Shown: positions 54,341-64,000, counted from the first letter of the stretch. The stretch: 64,000 nucleotides of DNA from an uncultured Granulosicoccus sp. (GCA_947492525.1 CANLNQ010000020.1:1-64000), one strand, 5' to 3'. Numbers and translations are program-made. The notes: a model not told the origin generated them from the letters alone.

Positions 54341-55279
54341 TCAGGGTGATTGTGTTACCGATTCTGCAGAGGCAAGCGGCTTGGCGGTACGCCGCTGGCC
54401 CATGGCAATACCTGCCAGAATCAGGCCCAGCGCCACCCACATGGCAATACTGGGTTTCTCCGAGAGAAATAACCAGCCCCAGAACACGGCAAACAGCGGG
54501 ATCAGGTAACCGACATTGGACATGAAGACCGCCCCATTGATCTGCACGATCTGGGCTCGCAACACGTAGGCAATGGCTGTCGGCCCGATGGCCAGTACGG
54601 CCAGTGCTCCGGCGGTGTCCAGATGCCAGCTCTGCTCCCAGGGAGGGCTCGACACCAGCAGTATGGGTACCATCACCACACAGGCAGCCACCAGGGTGCC
54701 TGCCACCAGCAACAGGGTGGGCATGCCCTTGAGTCGCCGGATCAACAGCGATGACATCGAATAGCAACTGCCGGCCGCCACGACAGCCAGCATGCCGGCA
54801 AGCCCCCCACTGCCCTGCGACATCCCTTGCCCGAGTAGCACCACCACTCCCAGAAAGCCCAGAATCAGCCCAGTCAGCTTCGGCCAGGTGAAACGATCAT
54901 CGCGTGTCATGAAATGCGAGAACAACAGTGTGAAGAAGGGGGAGGAAGCCAGCAGTATCGCCGTGGTTGCGCTATCGATGCGCAGCTGCCCCCAGCCGAT
55001 CAGCGTAAAGGGAATGGCACTGTTGAGCAGGCCGATGGCACTGAGCAACATTACCGAACGTCGGTCCAGAATAACCGGCAATTTCATGCTGTGGCAGACC
55101 AGGCAAATGACCACGGCTGCCAGCAATACACGGTAGGTGGCAATGGCCACGGGTGTGAAATCGCCCAATGCCACGGCATTGAGCAGAAACGAGGAACCCC
55201 AGATGGCAGCTGCCGTCAGAAGACGCAGATGATCGCGTAACAAAGGTTTTCGCAACGTCGTCTCGTTAATGTCTTGCAA
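54341..55279 (-). CDS. EamA (drug/metabolite) family transporter
   Basis: A 312-residue membrane protein with ten predicted spans in two EamA repeats (RLLTAAAIWGSSFLLNAVALGDF.. and AGMLAVVAAGSCYSMSSLLIRRL..). DMT transporters export amino acids, metabolites or drugs; the substrate is unknown. It is divergent from the GH20 gene. Confidence 0.88.
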   Translation of the reverse strand: MQDINETTLRKPLLRDHLRLLTAAAIWGSSFLLNAVALGDFTPVAIATYRVLLAAVVICLVCHSMKLPVILDRRSVMLLSAIGLLNSAIPFTLIGWGQLRIDSATTAILLASSPFFTLLFSHFMTRDDRFTWPKLTGLILGFLGVVVLLGQGMSQGSGGLAGMLAVVAAGSCYSMSSLLIRRLKGMPTLLLVAGTLVAACVVMVPILLVSSPPWEQSWHLDTAGALAVLAIGPTAIAYVLRAQIVQINGAVFMSNVGYLIPLFAVFWGWLFLSEKPSIAMWVALGLILAGIAMGQRRTAKPLASAESVTQSP

Positions 55280-55351
55280 GGTGTGACAACCGCTCGAAAA
55301 AACAGGAATTGGGCAGGCATAATGCCAGCACTATTCCATCTGTACACTGTG

Positions 55352-58207
55352 ATGAAAAAAAATTCTCTGAAACTGACGTTTGCCCTGCTGTTCACAGCCG
55401 TTCTGGCTACCGCCTGCGGCGGTTCCGGTAGCTCCGACGGCGGCTCTGGCACCGACACGGGCACCGACGTCGGTGGCGGCAGCGATGGCGGCACGGACGG
55501 TGGCAGCACCGGCGGCCAATCCTCCAGCGATACCTCTGCGCTGAGCCACGCGGGCAAACCGCTGCCGCAGAATCCGGTCAACCCTGCGGATACCGCTCTG
55601 TACTCGGACATCGGACGTGCCAAGGCTGCGGCCCTGCCTGACACACTGGCAGTGGTCTACGAACTGGTGGAAAACCACGGTGGCGATGCCTTCCCGACGG
55701 GTAACCCCAGCTGCCAGTCCCTGGCCGCCGAGTACGCGTCCTGCAGCGTGACCAATCTGCACATCAAGGATGCCAACGGCGTTCTGAACGATGGCAACTG
55801 GAAACTGTACTTCCACAGCATTCGCCGCATTCTGCGCGTCGACAGTGAAGAATTCAGCGTCTCTCTGGTCAATGGCGATCTCAACTATCTCGAACCCACC
55901 GATGCCTTCAACGGCTTTGATGGCAATGTCAAGACCATCGGCCTGGTCACGGAGTTCAACCACCTGATCGAATCCGACTTCATGCCCCGCTACTGGCTGG
56001 TGCGCGACACCGGCGAGGTCACACTCATCGGCAATACCGATGAAGAGACCGATGAGTCGGCCTACTCGGTGGCCATCACCGGCGACAATGCCAAGTCCTA
56101 CAATGGCGAACCCACGCCGGTTGCCTCGGCCAGCACTCGTTTCGAGGCCAATGCCGATGTCCAGGCGATCGCAGACACACTGAGCGCAGAGGCTATTCAG
56201 GCACGCATCATTCCTCGCCCGGCCAGCATGACACTGGGTAACGGCACACTGGATATCGGTGGTGGCTTTTCCTTCAACGGCACCGATCTGAGCGCCGACT
56301 CCGTGGCCGCACTGCAGGCACGTCAGGCACAATTCATGGGCACCGCTGCCAGCGTGCCTCTGAGCGCCACCATCGATCCGTCTCTGGCAATGGGTAGCTA
56401 TACCCTGGACGTCACCGCGAGCGGCATCAGCCTGTCCGGCGCCGATGAGACCGCGCTGTTCCATGCTGCGCAATCGCTACTGGCATTGGTTCAACCCGGT
56501 GTCGGCACGCTGCCGCTGGTCAGCGTTCAGGATGCACCTCGCTTCGACTTTCGCGGCATGCATGTCGATGTCGCTCGCAATTTCCACTCTGTGCAATCCA
56601 TGCAGAAGCTGATGGATCAGATGGCAGCCTACAAGTTGAACAAGCTGCACATTCACCTGACAGACGATGAAGGCTGGCGGCTGCAGATTCCCTCTCTGCC
56701 CGAACTGACCGATGTCGGCGCACGTCGCGGCTTTGCACTGGACAGTGACGGCAACGTCACCGAGACCGGCAGCCTGATGCCACAACTGGGTTCAGGTCCG
56801 TTCACCAGCAATCAGGGTAGTGGCTTCTACACCAGCGCCCAGTTCGTCTCCCTGCTGCAGTACGCCGCCGCTCGCAAGATCGATGTCATTCCCGAATTCG
56901 ACATGCCGGCGCATGCACGAGCCGCCGTCGTGGCCATGCGCGCCCGCGCGGTAAACCTCGGCGATGCCGACGACATCAATGTACGCGTGGACGATCCTGA
57001 GGATACATCGCGCTACCTGACCATCCAGCACTACGATGATGGCATCCTCAACCCCTGCATTCCGGGCACCTACAACTTCATCGAGACCGTCATCAACGAA
57101 GTGAATGCCATGTACCAGCAGGCCGGCCTCGAGCTCGAGGTTTTCCACATGGGTGGCGATGAGGCGCGCAACGTCTTCACCGGCGGCGGTTTCCAGGATA
57201 TCAATGCCAGCGACAGGGTCTCCTATCGGGGTGACATCGATCGCAGTGAATGGGACTACCCCTGGGAAAACTCACCAGCCTGTGCAGCGCTGATCGACAG
57301 CAATCCGGGTATCTCTTCACGCGAAGTACTGCAACCCTACTTCGTCAAGGAAGTCGCCCAGCGCGTCGCGGATGCCGGCATTCCGGCGCTGTATGCCTAT
57401 CAGGACATCTACGATGATCTGGATGCAAGCGACCTGGCTACACAGCGTGCAGGCGTTGGCTACTGGGAAATGCTGGCCACATCCACTGGCTACAACAACA
57501 TCAACGGCTTCTCCAATCGTGGCTACGAAACGATCGTCTCCGTGCCGGACTTCCTGTATTTCGACTTTCCTCAGGAGGCCAATCCTGAAGAGCGTGGCTA
57601 CTACTGGGCGACTCGTTTCACCGATACCCGCAAGGTCTTCGGATTTGCACCGGAGAATCTTCCGCAAAACGCGGAAACCTCGGTGAACCGCGAAGGGCGG
57701 GCCTGGAGCGCCACCGGCGACACTGCGAATCAGGGCTTTCTCGGCATGCAGGGCCAGCTGTGGAGTGAAACAGTACGCACGCCCGAGCAGTTCGAATACA
57801 TGCTCTTCCCTCGTGTGATCGCGCTGGCCGAACGAGCCTGGTCACGGGCCGACTGGGAACTGGACTATGTACCGGGGCAGACCTTCTCGGGCGACACCAA
57901 TCTGGTTGACCAAACCGCGCTGACCAATGACTATGCCGGCTTTGCAGCGGCGTTGGCGACCAAGGAACTGCTGAAGCTCGATGCGGCAGGCATCAACTAT
58001 CGGATTCCGGTACCCGGAGCCAACACCGCGTCCGGCGCTCTGGACATGAACAGTGCACTGCCCGGTCTGCCGTTGGAATACTCCACTGATGGCCAGAACT
58101 TCTCCACCTGGTCTGCCGGCGTATCTCCCGGCGGTGCCGTGGTCGCCATTCGCGCACGTTCAGCCAATGGACAGCGTATCGGGCGTAGCGAAACGCTCAC
58201 GCAGTAG
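55352..58207 (+). CDS. GH20 beta-N-acetylhexosaminidase lipoprotein
   Basis: A 951-residue exochitinase-type protein that releases N-acetylglucosamine from chitin oligomers. The signal ends in lipobox LATAC, followed by a Gly/Ser/Asp/Thr-rich linker (GSGSSDGGSGTDTGTD). After a cellulose/chitobiase-like N-terminal part come a GH20b domain and the GH20 barrel: FDFRGMHVDVARNFHSV, KLNKLHIHLTDDEGWRLQI and catalytic D603-E604 in FHMGGDEA. A C-terminal immunoglobulin-like domain (ALPGLPLEYSTDGQNFSTW) ends it. The ATG at 55352 is chosen so that the lipobox is near the N-terminus. Confidence 0.92.
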   Translation: MKKNSLKLTFALLFTAVLATACGGSGSSDGGSGTDTGTDVGGGSDGGTDGGSTGGQSSSDTSALSHAGKPLPQNPVNPADTALYSDIGRAKAAALPDTLAVVYELVENHGGDAFPTGNPSCQSLAAEYASCSVTNLHIKDANGVLNDGNWKLYFHSIRRILRVDSEEFSVSLVNGDLNYLEPTDAFNGFDGNVKTIGLVTEFNHLIESDFMPRYWLVRDTGEVTLIGNTDEETDESAYSVAITGDNAKSYNGEPTPVASASTRFEANADVQAIADTLSAEAIQARIIPRPASMTLGNGTLDIGGGFSFNGTDLSADSVAALQARQAQFMGTAASVPLSATIDPSLAMGSYTLDVTASGISLSGADETALFHAAQSLLALVQPGVGTLPLVSVQDAPRFDFRGMHVDVARNFHSVQSMQKLMDQMAAYKLNKLHIHLTDDEGWRLQIPSLPELTDVGARRGFALDSDGNVTETGSLMPQLGSGPFTSNQGSGFYTSAQFVSLLQYAAARKIDVIPEFDMPAHARAAVVAMRARAVNLGDADDINVRVDDPEDTSRYLTIQHYDDGILNPCIPGTYNFIETVINEVNAMYQQAGLELEVFHMGGDEARNVFTGGGFQDINASDRVSYRGDIDRSEWDYPWENSPACAALIDSNPGISSREVLQPYFVKEVAQRVADAGIPALYAYQDIYDDLDASDLATQRAGVGYWEMLATSTGYNNINGFSNRGYETIVSVPDFLYFDFPQEANPEERGYYWATRFTDTRKVFGFAPENLPQNAETSVNREGRAWSATGDTANQGFLGMQGQLWSETVRTPEQFEYMLFPRVIALAERAWSRADWELDYVPGQTFSGDTNLVDQTALTNDYAGFAAALATKELLKLDAAGINYRIPVPGANTASGALDMNSALPGLPLEYSTDGQNFSTWSAGVSPGGAVVAIRARSANGQRIGRSETLTQ

Positions 58208-58252
58208 GGAGAAACACGACACCCGGTGCAAGCTGACCGGGTCTGTGCCATG

Positions 58253-58289
58253 ACACCGGCTGATTCGCCTCACGGCAATCAGCCGGTGT
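58253..58289 (+). terminator. Terminator after the GH20 gene
   Basis: 13-bp perfect stem ACACCGGCTGATT (58253-58265)/AATCAGCCGGTGT (58277-58289), 11-nt loop, followed by TGTTT. It lies 45 bp after the stop codon. The remaining 256 bp to the next gene (58290-58545) show nothing recognised. Confidence 0.75.
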
Positions 58290-58545
58290 TGTTTCAGGCC
58301 TACCGAATCGACATTCTTTTACACACTGCGTGTGAAGTCACCAGCAGTTAATCGGCAAGTTGATACACACGTCCCCTTCTGTATGACGATTGTCCATCGC
58401 TTTACCGAATCGACGTTCATGGACACAGAGACTGACCGATACATGCCTTGACAGACGATTTGATGCTGGCCGGAGGGATTGAACACCATCCTGCCCAAAG
58501 CTTCTCGTCACACGATAAGAACAATAAAAACAGTGAGTCGAGCCA

Positions 58546-60033
58546 ATGCGCTTCCCAATGTTCCAGCAGGTTCGAAAGAGCCTGTCCCGGCAAGCTCCCT
58601 TGCCGACCAGTACATCGATGGCTCAGCCCCTTGTCTGCGTCAGCTCAGCGATGCTGATCGTACTGGTAGGGTGCGCGCGTGCCGACCCGCCGGAGATGTT
58701 CGAGGCAGACCCTGCCCTGCTCAATGACTTCACCGACTCCCTGCCCAGTCACGGCAGCGCCGGCAATTACGATTACGAGATCATCCAGGGCCTGGCCATC
58801 TTTGAAGGTGACATCCTGCTCGGCGCCGTTGACAGCAGCGGAGCCATCCCGATGGACTTCAGCGCTCGCGGACTGGCCAGAGAGGATGCTTTCGGTCGCT
58901 GGCCGGACGGTATCGTGCCCTACACACCGCCCACCAGCAATTCAGACATACAGCAGGCCAACATACAGCAGGCGATCGATCACTGGATGGAGCGTAGCCG
59001 CATCATTTTCGTCGAGCGCACCGCCGAGAACGCTGAGCAATACCCGCACTATCTGAGGTTCGCCAGCAGCAATGGTTGCGCCTCCTACGTCGGCATGCAG
59101 GGCGGCGAGCAATCCATCATGGTGTCCGACGGTTGCACACCCGGCAGCATCATCCATGAGATCGGCCATGCCCTGGGGCTGTTCCACGAACACACGCGCT
59201 CTGACCGAGACAGTTTCGTGCAGATCAACTGGGATGAAATTGTTGATGGAAAGGACATCAACTTCAAATTGCAGAACGTGGGTACGCGCAACTATGGAGA
59301 CTATGACTATGGCTCCATCATGCACTACGGCGAGTACTTCTTCAGCGCCAGCACCACGCCCACCATCGTTGTGCCGGACGGCGTGACGATCGGTCAGCGA
59401 GTGGCATTGAGCGATATCGATGCGAGCTCCATCGACCAGATGTACGCCACCGATCTGGCGCTGCTGCCACCGAGTGATGTGGAGACCAGCGACGGTCTGG
59501 AACTGGGCATCACCGTACTCAATCAGGGGAACCTGGGAGCCAGTGAAGTACAACTGGTGGTACAACTCGCCGACGACACTACCTGGAAAGGTGTCTCGGG
59601 TGATGGTAGCTGGGATTGCATGAACTACAGCGCCGAGCTGCGCTGCACCCGGCCCACACTGTCCGAAAAGACCGAGTCGCGCTTCAGTATTCTGGCAGAC
59701 CCCGGCAGCGGCCGCGCAGACGATGTGAAGATTCTGCTCACGTCCCGCACCCTCGATTCCGACGAGAGCAACAACCATTACAACGATGATGGGGAATTGA
59801 GTGTCGAGCCCGTTGGAAACAATGCCCGGAGTATCAGTAACAATTCCAGCCAGGAGTCAGCCGATCCGGCAGACAATGAGACATCGAACGAAGCACCCCT
59901 GGTGGCAGCCGCTCAGTCCAGTGCTGTTGTCAACAACGACGTCTCCGGAGGGGGGTCTGACAATGGCAGTCTGTTCATGATCCTGGTGAGCCTGTTCGGC
60001 TGGAGACTCTGGCGCACGACTCGCAGGCAATAA
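58546..60033 (+). CDS. Astacin-like (M12A) protease with C-terminal sorting-type anchor
   Basis: A 495-residue exported zinc protease. The catalytic motif is HEIGHALGLFHEH (His204, Glu205, His208, His214) with the Met-turn YGSIMHYGEY. The C-terminus is GGGSDNGSLF, a hydrophobic span and RTTRRQ, the layout of GlyGly-CTERM tails cleaved by rhombosortase. Between them lies a beta-rich domain (about 310-440). The start is uncertain: the ATG at 58618 would give a shorter signal with lipobox LVGC at residue 19. Confidence 0.85.
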   Translation: MRFPMFQQVRKSLSRQAPLPTSTSMAQPLVCVSSAMLIVLVGCARADPPEMFEADPALLNDFTDSLPSHGSAGNYDYEIIQGLAIFEGDILLGAVDSSGAIPMDFSARGLAREDAFGRWPDGIVPYTPPTSNSDIQQANIQQAIDHWMERSRIIFVERTAENAEQYPHYLRFASSNGCASYVGMQGGEQSIMVSDGCTPGSIIHEIGHALGLFHEHTRSDRDSFVQINWDEIVDGKDINFKLQNVGTRNYGDYDYGSIMHYGEYFFSASTTPTIVVPDGVTIGQRVALSDIDASSIDQMYATDLALLPPSDVETSDGLELGITVLNQGNLGASEVQLVVQLADDTTWKGVSGDGSWDCMNYSAELRCTRPTLSEKTESRFSILADPGSGRADDVKILLTSRTLDSDESNNHYNDDGELSVEPVGNNARSISNNSSQESADPADNETSNEAPLVAAAQSSAVVNNDVSGGGSDNGSLFMILVSLFGWRLWRTTRRQ

Positions 60034-60067
60034 CGCTAGAATGCTCATCATCCACCAGTGACAGTGA

Positions 60068-61228
60068 ATGATGACAGAGCCGAAACCACTATCCGTCATG
60101 GTCTGCGCGGGTGAAGCCTCAGGCGACGCCCACGCAGCCAATGCCATCGCCGCCCTGACTGATCAGGGCGTCAGCTTTTCCAGCTTCGGTATGGGCGCAG
60201 ATCAACTGCAGGCCGCCGGCACCGAACTCATTGTCGACTGCCGGGATCTGGCTGTCATCGGCATCGTGGATGTGCTGATCAACTACCCGCGTTTCATGAA
60301 GCGACTGGCACGACTGCGCAATGCCCTGCGCGAACGACGCCCCGATATTCTGATGCTGGTTGACTACCCGGATTTCAATCTGAAACTGGCTGAAACCGCC
60401 CGGGAACAGGGTATTCCCGTACTGTTCTATATCAGCCCCAAGGTATGGGCCTGGCGAGCTGGCCGGGTCAAACGTATCGCGAAACTGGTCAACCACATGG
60501 CCGTTCTGTTTCCGTTCGAAGTCGAGATCTATCAGAAGGCCGGCGTTCCCGTCAGCTACGTCGGCAACCCCGTGGTGGCCGACGCGGTATCACCATTTAC
60601 GCGTGACGAGGCCTGTGCCCACTTCGATCTGGACAGCGACAGACCCGTCGTGTCGCTATTGCCGGGCAGTCGCACCGGCGAGATCAACCGCAATCTGCCC
60701 GCCATGCTGGCCACGGCCAGCCTCATCGCACAGCGCCTGCCAGAGTGTCAGTTCATTCTGCCGGTGGCGCCGACCCTGGAAGAATCCTTCATCCGGGAAC
60801 AATTGGGTGATGATGCACCGCAGAGTCTTCATCTGGTCATCGGCGAGTCTCGCAATGTCATGCGCGCCTCGGATGTCGCGCTGGTCGCCTCCGGTACGGC
60901 AACTCTGGAGACTGCCTTGATGGGCACTCCGATGGTGGTAATGTACATCATCAACCGGCTCAACTACGCGATCATGAAGCGGCTGATCAGCATTCCCGAT
61001 ATCTCCCTGGTCAACATCGTGGCCGGGCGACGCATCGTACCCGAATATGTTCAGGATGCAGCAACGCCCGAAGCCATGGCCGACGATGTGCTGTCACTGT
61101 TGCAGGATGAAACGCGGCGGGACACCATGCTCAAAGACCTGCAGGCTCTGAAGATCAACATGGGCGACAGTGGCGCCTCCTCCCGGGTAGCCGAGCTGAT
61201 TGTCAGTCTCGCCAAAGCGCCATCCTGA
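60068..61228 (+). CDS. lpxB: Lipid-A-disaccharide synthase
   Basis: A 386-residue glycosyltransferase (GT19) that joins UDP-diacylglucosamine and lipid X to form the lipid A disaccharide. VCAGEASGDAHAANAIAAL, GIPVLFYISPKVWAWRAGRVKRI and LPGSRTGEINRNLPAML are LpxB signatures. Two adjacent ATG codons (60068, 60071) are possible starts. Unlike the usual lpxD-fabZ-lpxA-lpxB order, this gene faces lpxA. Confidence 0.95.
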   Translation: MMTEPKPLSVMVCAGEASGDAHAANAIAALTDQGVSFSSFGMGADQLQAAGTELIVDCRDLAVIGIVDVLINYPRFMKRLARLRNALRERRPDILMLVDYPDFNLKLAETAREQGIPVLFYISPKVWAWRAGRVKRIAKLVNHMAVLFPFEVEIYQKAGVPVSYVGNPVVADAVSPFTRDEACAHFDLDSDRPVVSLLPGSRTGEINRNLPAMLATASLIAQRLPECQFILPVAPTLEESFIREQLGDDAPQSLHLVIGESRNVMRASDVALVASGTATLETALMGTPMVVMYIINRLNYAIMKRLISIPDISLVNIVAGRRIVPEYVQDAATPEAMADDVLSLLQDETRRDTMLKDLQALKINMGDSGASSRVAELIVSLAKAPS

Positions 61229-61235
61229 TCACGAG

Positions 61236-61262
61236 CCGGACAGGCATACGCAGCTTGTCCGG
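61236..61262. terminator. Weak hairpin between lpxB and lpxA
   Basis: 7-bp inverted repeat CCGGACA (61236-61242)/TGTCCGG (61256-61262) just after the lpxB stop, between convergent genes. No U-tract. Confidence 0.35.
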
Positions 61263-61332
61263 GCAAGACAAGGGCAACGGCAAGCCCCGGCGCCGGAGAA
61301 CAGCCTGTCAGTCGTGAGCTCTGGTGAGCCTG

Positions 61333-62103
61333 CTACCTGACAACCCCTCTTTCGCTCTTTTCGATGAAGGCGATGAGCCTGGCAACTTCAGGGAACTCGG
61401 CCGCTTCCTCGGACAATGCCGCAATGGCCTTTTCACGCTCGCCGTGATTACGCAGCAACAGCATGTAGGCTCGATGCAGTGCACGAATCGTGGGTTCGCT
61501 GAAATCACGCCGTCGTAGACCGTTCTTGTTGATGCCCTTGCCGGTGGCATAGTTGCCCACGGCCATGGTGAAGGGTGCGACATCCCGGTTCGCAACCGAA
61601 TTCAGGCCAACAAAGGCATGCTCGCCGACTTCGCAGAACTGGTGCACACAGGCGAAACCTGCAAGGATGGCATGATTGCCCACGGTGACATGACCCGCCA
61701 GGGACGCGCCATTGGCCATGACGATGCGGTCCCCGATAATGCAATCGTGTGCCACATGAATATAGGCCATGAACAGATTGTGATTGCCGATGCGGGTGAT
61801 ACCACCGCCGCCGACCGTGCCACGGTTGATGGTGGTGAATTCGCGGATGGTATTGCTGTCGCCAATCTGCAGCTCTGTCACTTCACCGTCGTATTTCAGA
61901 TCCTGAGGGTCATCACCCACCGAGGCGAACTGGAATATGCGGTTATTGGCACCGATACGCGTCACACCGCGTACGACAACATGCGGTCCGATCGTCGTAC
62001 CGCTGCCGATGCTGACATCCGCACCGATAATGGAATACGCACCGATCTCGCAATCATCAGCGATACTGGCACCCGGATCGATAATGGCAGTGGGATGAAT
62101 CAC
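61333..62103 (-). CDS. lpxA: Acyl-ACP-UDP-GlcNAc O-acyltransferase
   Basis: A 256-residue left-handed beta-helix acyltransferase, first enzyme of lipid A synthesis. Hexapeptide repeats ([24 protein letters not shown]..) fill the N-terminal part, the catalytic histidine lies in [13 protein letters not shown], and the C-terminal helical domain is complete ([24 protein letters not shown]). ATGA overlap with fabZ. Confidence 0.95.
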   Translation of the reverse strand: MIHPTAIIDPGASIADDCEIGAYSIIGADVSIGSGTTIGPHVVVRGVTRIGANNRIFQFASVGDDPQDLKYDGEVTELQIGDSNTIREFTTINRGTVGGGGITRIGNHNLFMAYIHVAHDCIIGDRIVMANGASLAGHVTVGNHAILAGFACVHQFCEVGEHAFVGLNSVANRDVAPFTMAVGNYATGKGINKNGLRRRDFSEPTIRALHRAYMLLLRNHGEREKAIAALSEEAAEFPEVARLIAFIEKSERGVVR

Positions 62104-62555
62104 TCGTCGATCTCGTTCTTGGCAATGAGAATTTCAGCCGAACAGGCCAGCTCACCATCGACATGGGCCGTGGCATCGAAGCGCGAGATACCGCGACGAC
62201 TCTTGGTGAGTGTTACTGCGAAATCGAGCCGGTCACCGGGGATGACCTGCCGTTTGAAGCGCGCGTTGTCGATTCCCACCAGCAGGTACAGTGTCTTTTC
62301 ACTGGGATAACCACCCATGCTCTTGAAGGCCAGCAGCGCCGAGGTCTGCGCCAGCGCTTCCAGAATCAGGACGCCCGGAAAAATGGGTGACTGCGGGAAA
62401 TGGCCTGTGAAGATCGGTTCATTGAACGTCACGTTCTTGAACGCCTTGAGCGACTTGTCTTCCTCGAATTCGGTCACCCGGTCAACCATCAGAAACGGGT
62501 ATCGGTGTGGCAGGTACTTCAGGATCTCACGAATATCATCCACGGCAGTAGGCAT
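62100..62555 (-). CDS. fabZ: 3-hydroxyacyl-ACP dehydratase FabZ
   Basis: A 151-residue hot-dog-fold dehydratase of fatty acid synthesis. [13 protein letters not shown] and [27 protein letters not shown] give the catalytic His and Glu. The ATG at 62555 gives the standard length and leaves 16 bp after the lpxD stop; the frame extends farther upstream. Confidence 0.95.
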   Translation of the reverse strand: MPTAVDDIREILKYLPHRYPFLMVDRVTEFEEDKSLKAFKNVTFNEPIFTGHFPQSPIFPGVLILEALAQTSALLAFKSMGGYPSEKTLYLLVGIDNARFKRQVIPGDRLDFAVTLTKSRRGISRFDATAHVDGELACSAEILIAKNEIDE

Positions 62556-62571
62556 CCCAGAAATGGCAGAG

Positions 62572-63585
62572 TCAGTCGGTTTCTTGTTGTCGTTCCAGTC
62601 GGCGAATACGCCGCACCAGCTCATCCAGCTTCCCTAGGGTAACAAAACTGCGACGCCACGCCTGTTCCGGCAGCAAAGGCATGCCCGATCCATAGCGCCC
62701 GCCGGCCTCGATCGAGCGTGAGACCAATGAGGCAGCATTGACGATGACCCCATCGGCGATACTGATATGACCCACGATATTGCAGGCCCCGCCAATCTGA
62801 CAGTTGCGACCGATCCGCGTACTGCCCGCAATGCCGGTACAGCCGGCAATGGCGGTGTTCTCGCCAATCTGCACATTGTGGGCAATCTGGATCTGATTAT
62901 CGAGAATCACCCCATCGGCAATGACGGTCGGGTCTATCGCCCCGCAGTCGATCGTGGTGTTGGCCCCCACGTGCACGCGCTCTCCGATTTGCACCCCGCC
63001 GGTCTGCTGTATCTGCTGCCAGCCCGCAGCCGTTCGCGCATAGCCGAAGCCTTCACTGCCAATGACAGCACCCGACTGGATGCGACAGTCGGCCCCCATC
63101 CGCACCTTGTCGTACAGGGTGACATTGGGAAAGAGTCTGCAACCCCTGTCCAGATGGACCCGCGATCCGATACAGCAGTTGGCACCGATGATGACATCCT
63201 CTCCGATCGTGCTATCGGCACCGATGACCACACCGGCTCCGATATGGGCCGAGGCGGCTATCCGCGCGCTCGGGTCCACGCTGGCGCTGGCGTGCACCTG
63301 AACCGGCACTGGGGCTTCGGGTGTCAGCAACCAGGATGCCTGCGCATAACTGGCATAGGGATTGTCACTGATCAGGCAATTGCCCGGTGCCTGAGCGCGC
63401 AGGGATTCCGGCACGATGACGGCACCTGCCTGCGAGGCCTTGAGTGCTGCGGCATAGCGCGGACTGACCACGAAGGACAGCTCATCCCTGTTGGCCCGAT
63501 CTATCGGCGCCAGGGCGCTGATGACATGTTCAGGGTCGCCGTGCAGCTTGACCTTCAAAGCTGCGGCCAAGTCTTGCAGATTCAT
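62572..63585 (-). CDS. lpxD: UDP-3-O-acylglucosamine N-acyltransferase
   Basis: A 337-residue left-handed beta-helix enzyme that adds the second acyl chain in lipid A synthesis. An N-terminal uridine-binding domain (1-100) precedes hexapeptide repeats ([24 protein letters not shown]..) and the catalytic histidine of [10 protein letters not shown]-terminal helix [23 protein letters not shown] is present. Confidence 0.95.
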   Translation of the reverse strand: MNLQDLAAALKVKLHGDPEHVISALAPIDRANRDELSFVVSPRYAAALKASQAGAVIVPESLRAQAPGNCLISDNPYASYAQASWLLTPEAPVPVQVHASASVDPSARIAASAHIGAGVVIGADSTIGEDVIIGANCCIGSRVHLDRGCRLFPNVTLYDKVRMGADCRIQSGAVIGSEGFGYARTAAGWQQIQQTGGVQIGERVHVGANTTIDCGAIDPTVIADGVILDNQIQIAHNVQIGENTAIAGCTGIAGSTRIGRNCQIGGACNIVGHISIADGVIVNAASLVSRSIEAGGRYGSGMPLLPEQAWRRSFVTLGKLDELVRRIRRLERQQETD

Positions 63586-63607
63586 TGGATGGATTCGGAG
63601 CGGGGGT

Positions 63608-64000
63608 TCAGTTGGCAGACTTCAGGCGAGCGTTCTCGCGCTCCAGAGACTCGAGAATCCGCTCGGTGACATCGATTCGCTTGTTGGCGAACAGCACGCC
63701 GTCACTGATGATCAGATCGTAGTCCTGCTGTTTGCCGAACTCGGCAATGGCCTCGAGCACCAGAATGCGCACATTCTTGAACTCGTTGTTCTTCTGGATA
63801 TTGAGCTCTTCCCTGAAATCCTGCTCGCTGCGCTTGACGCGCCTTTCGAGTCCACGCGTCTCCCTGTCCAGCTGGGCAAGTTCGGCTTCAGTCAGTTCAA
63901 GACTCGTGTCGGCCATGCGTGCCGCCAGCTCCGCCAGTTCGGCGCGCTGGATTTCCAGCTCCTTCTGACGGGGTGCAAATTCCGTTTCCAGGCGACGCTC
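63608..64000 (-). CDS. skp: Skp/OmpH family periplasmic chaperone, partial
   Basis: The C-terminal 130 residues of an OmpH/Skp-type chaperone; the gene continues past the window edge. The visible part is a long charged coiled-coil (ELEIQRAELAELAARM.., ETRGLERRVKRSEQDFREELN) followed by the conserved IAEFGKQQDYDLIISDGVLFANKRIDVTERIL end. Its position next to lpxD is the usual bamA-skp-lpxD order. It ends 22 bp before lpxD. Confidence 0.9.
   Translation of the reverse strand, partial: ERRLETEFAPRQKELEIQRAELAELAARMADTSLELTEAELAQLDRETRGLERRVKRSEQDFREELNIQKNNEFKNVRILVLEAIAEFGKQQDYDLIISDGVLFANKRIDVTERILESLERENARLKSAN

Noticed and set aside
55331-56473. 380-residue frame antisense to the GH20 gene
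   Set aside because: Alanine/glycine/valine-rich shadow; the sense strand encodes a full GH20 protein.

Overview
The window comes from a gammaproteobacterial chromosome. The clearest taxonomic signal is the classic gammaproteobacterial order surE-pcm-nlpD-rpoS at 44973-48654, together with lipid A genes (lpxD-fabZ-lpxA, lpxB), a type I pantothenate kinase and a periplasmic Skp-like chaperone at the right edge. The mix of nitrate uptake, arsenic resistance, several scavenging hydrolases and a sugar-acid operon would fit a free-living, probably marine, heterotroph; a Granulosicoccus-like organism is a guess only. Nothing in the window looks like a plasmid or phage backbone.

Layout. 1-184: octamer microsatellite. 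362-2989: arsRCH-acr3 arsenic resistance operon with an ArsR operator around the promoter. 3109-6144: small YdcH-type protein, a CmcJ/NvfI-like oxygenase divergent from a LysR regulator, and an exported RidA. 6157-7127: a long non-coding stretch with two abutting microsatellites, a DnaA-box element, a sigma54-type promoter and an ANTAR-type antitermination leader. 7128-12665: nrtA-nrtB-nrtC-nasT nitrate uptake operon. 12770-23723: DUF4174 protein, SDR/AraC pair, acetolactate synthase, vanadium-haloperoxidase-like secreted enzyme, BON lipoprotein and AsmA-like protein, quinone oxidoreductase. 23724-27837: an atypical, more AT-rich island with a second copy of the DnaA-box element, two papain-like protein genes (one broken) and a nitrilase-superfamily gene between them. 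28210-29801: coaA and two small unknown genes. 30100-42173: a sugar/sugar-acid catabolic cluster under a LacI regulator. 42251-42455: a strong hairpin followed by a four-copy 40-bp repeat. 42488-48654: PEP-mutase-like enzyme, TspO-like protein, DUF3140 protein, and rpoS-nlpD-pcm-surE. 48753-54244: YheT hydrolase, pilZ-cobT-cobS-cobC operon, tRNA-Arg(CCT), M42 peptidase. 54341-60033: EamA transporter, GH20 lipoprotein, astacin-like protease. 60068-64000: lpxB facing lpxA-fabZ-lpxD-skp.

How the genes work together. The nitrate operon reads as a nitrogen-controlled unit: a sigma54-like -24/-12 element starts a leader RNA with two hairpins bearing identical AACGGC hexaloops followed by a U-tract terminator, and the last gene encodes NasT, the ANTAR protein expected to bind those loops and permit read-through. 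The sugar cluster has an ABC importer, mutarotase, Gfo/Idh and SDR dehydrogenases, a lactonase-type amidohydrolase, two enolase-superfamily dehydratase candidates and a DHDPS-family aldolase, i.e. the parts list of a non-phosphorylating route for a 6-deoxy- or related L-sugar. Near-identical 16-bp palindromes between the divergent transporter and dehydrogenase genes and upstream of the LacI gene indicate a common operator. The best candidate for something undescribed is the papain-like/nitrilase-like island at 23.8-27.8 kb, preceded by a DnaA-box element that also occurs 17 kb away before the nitrate operon.
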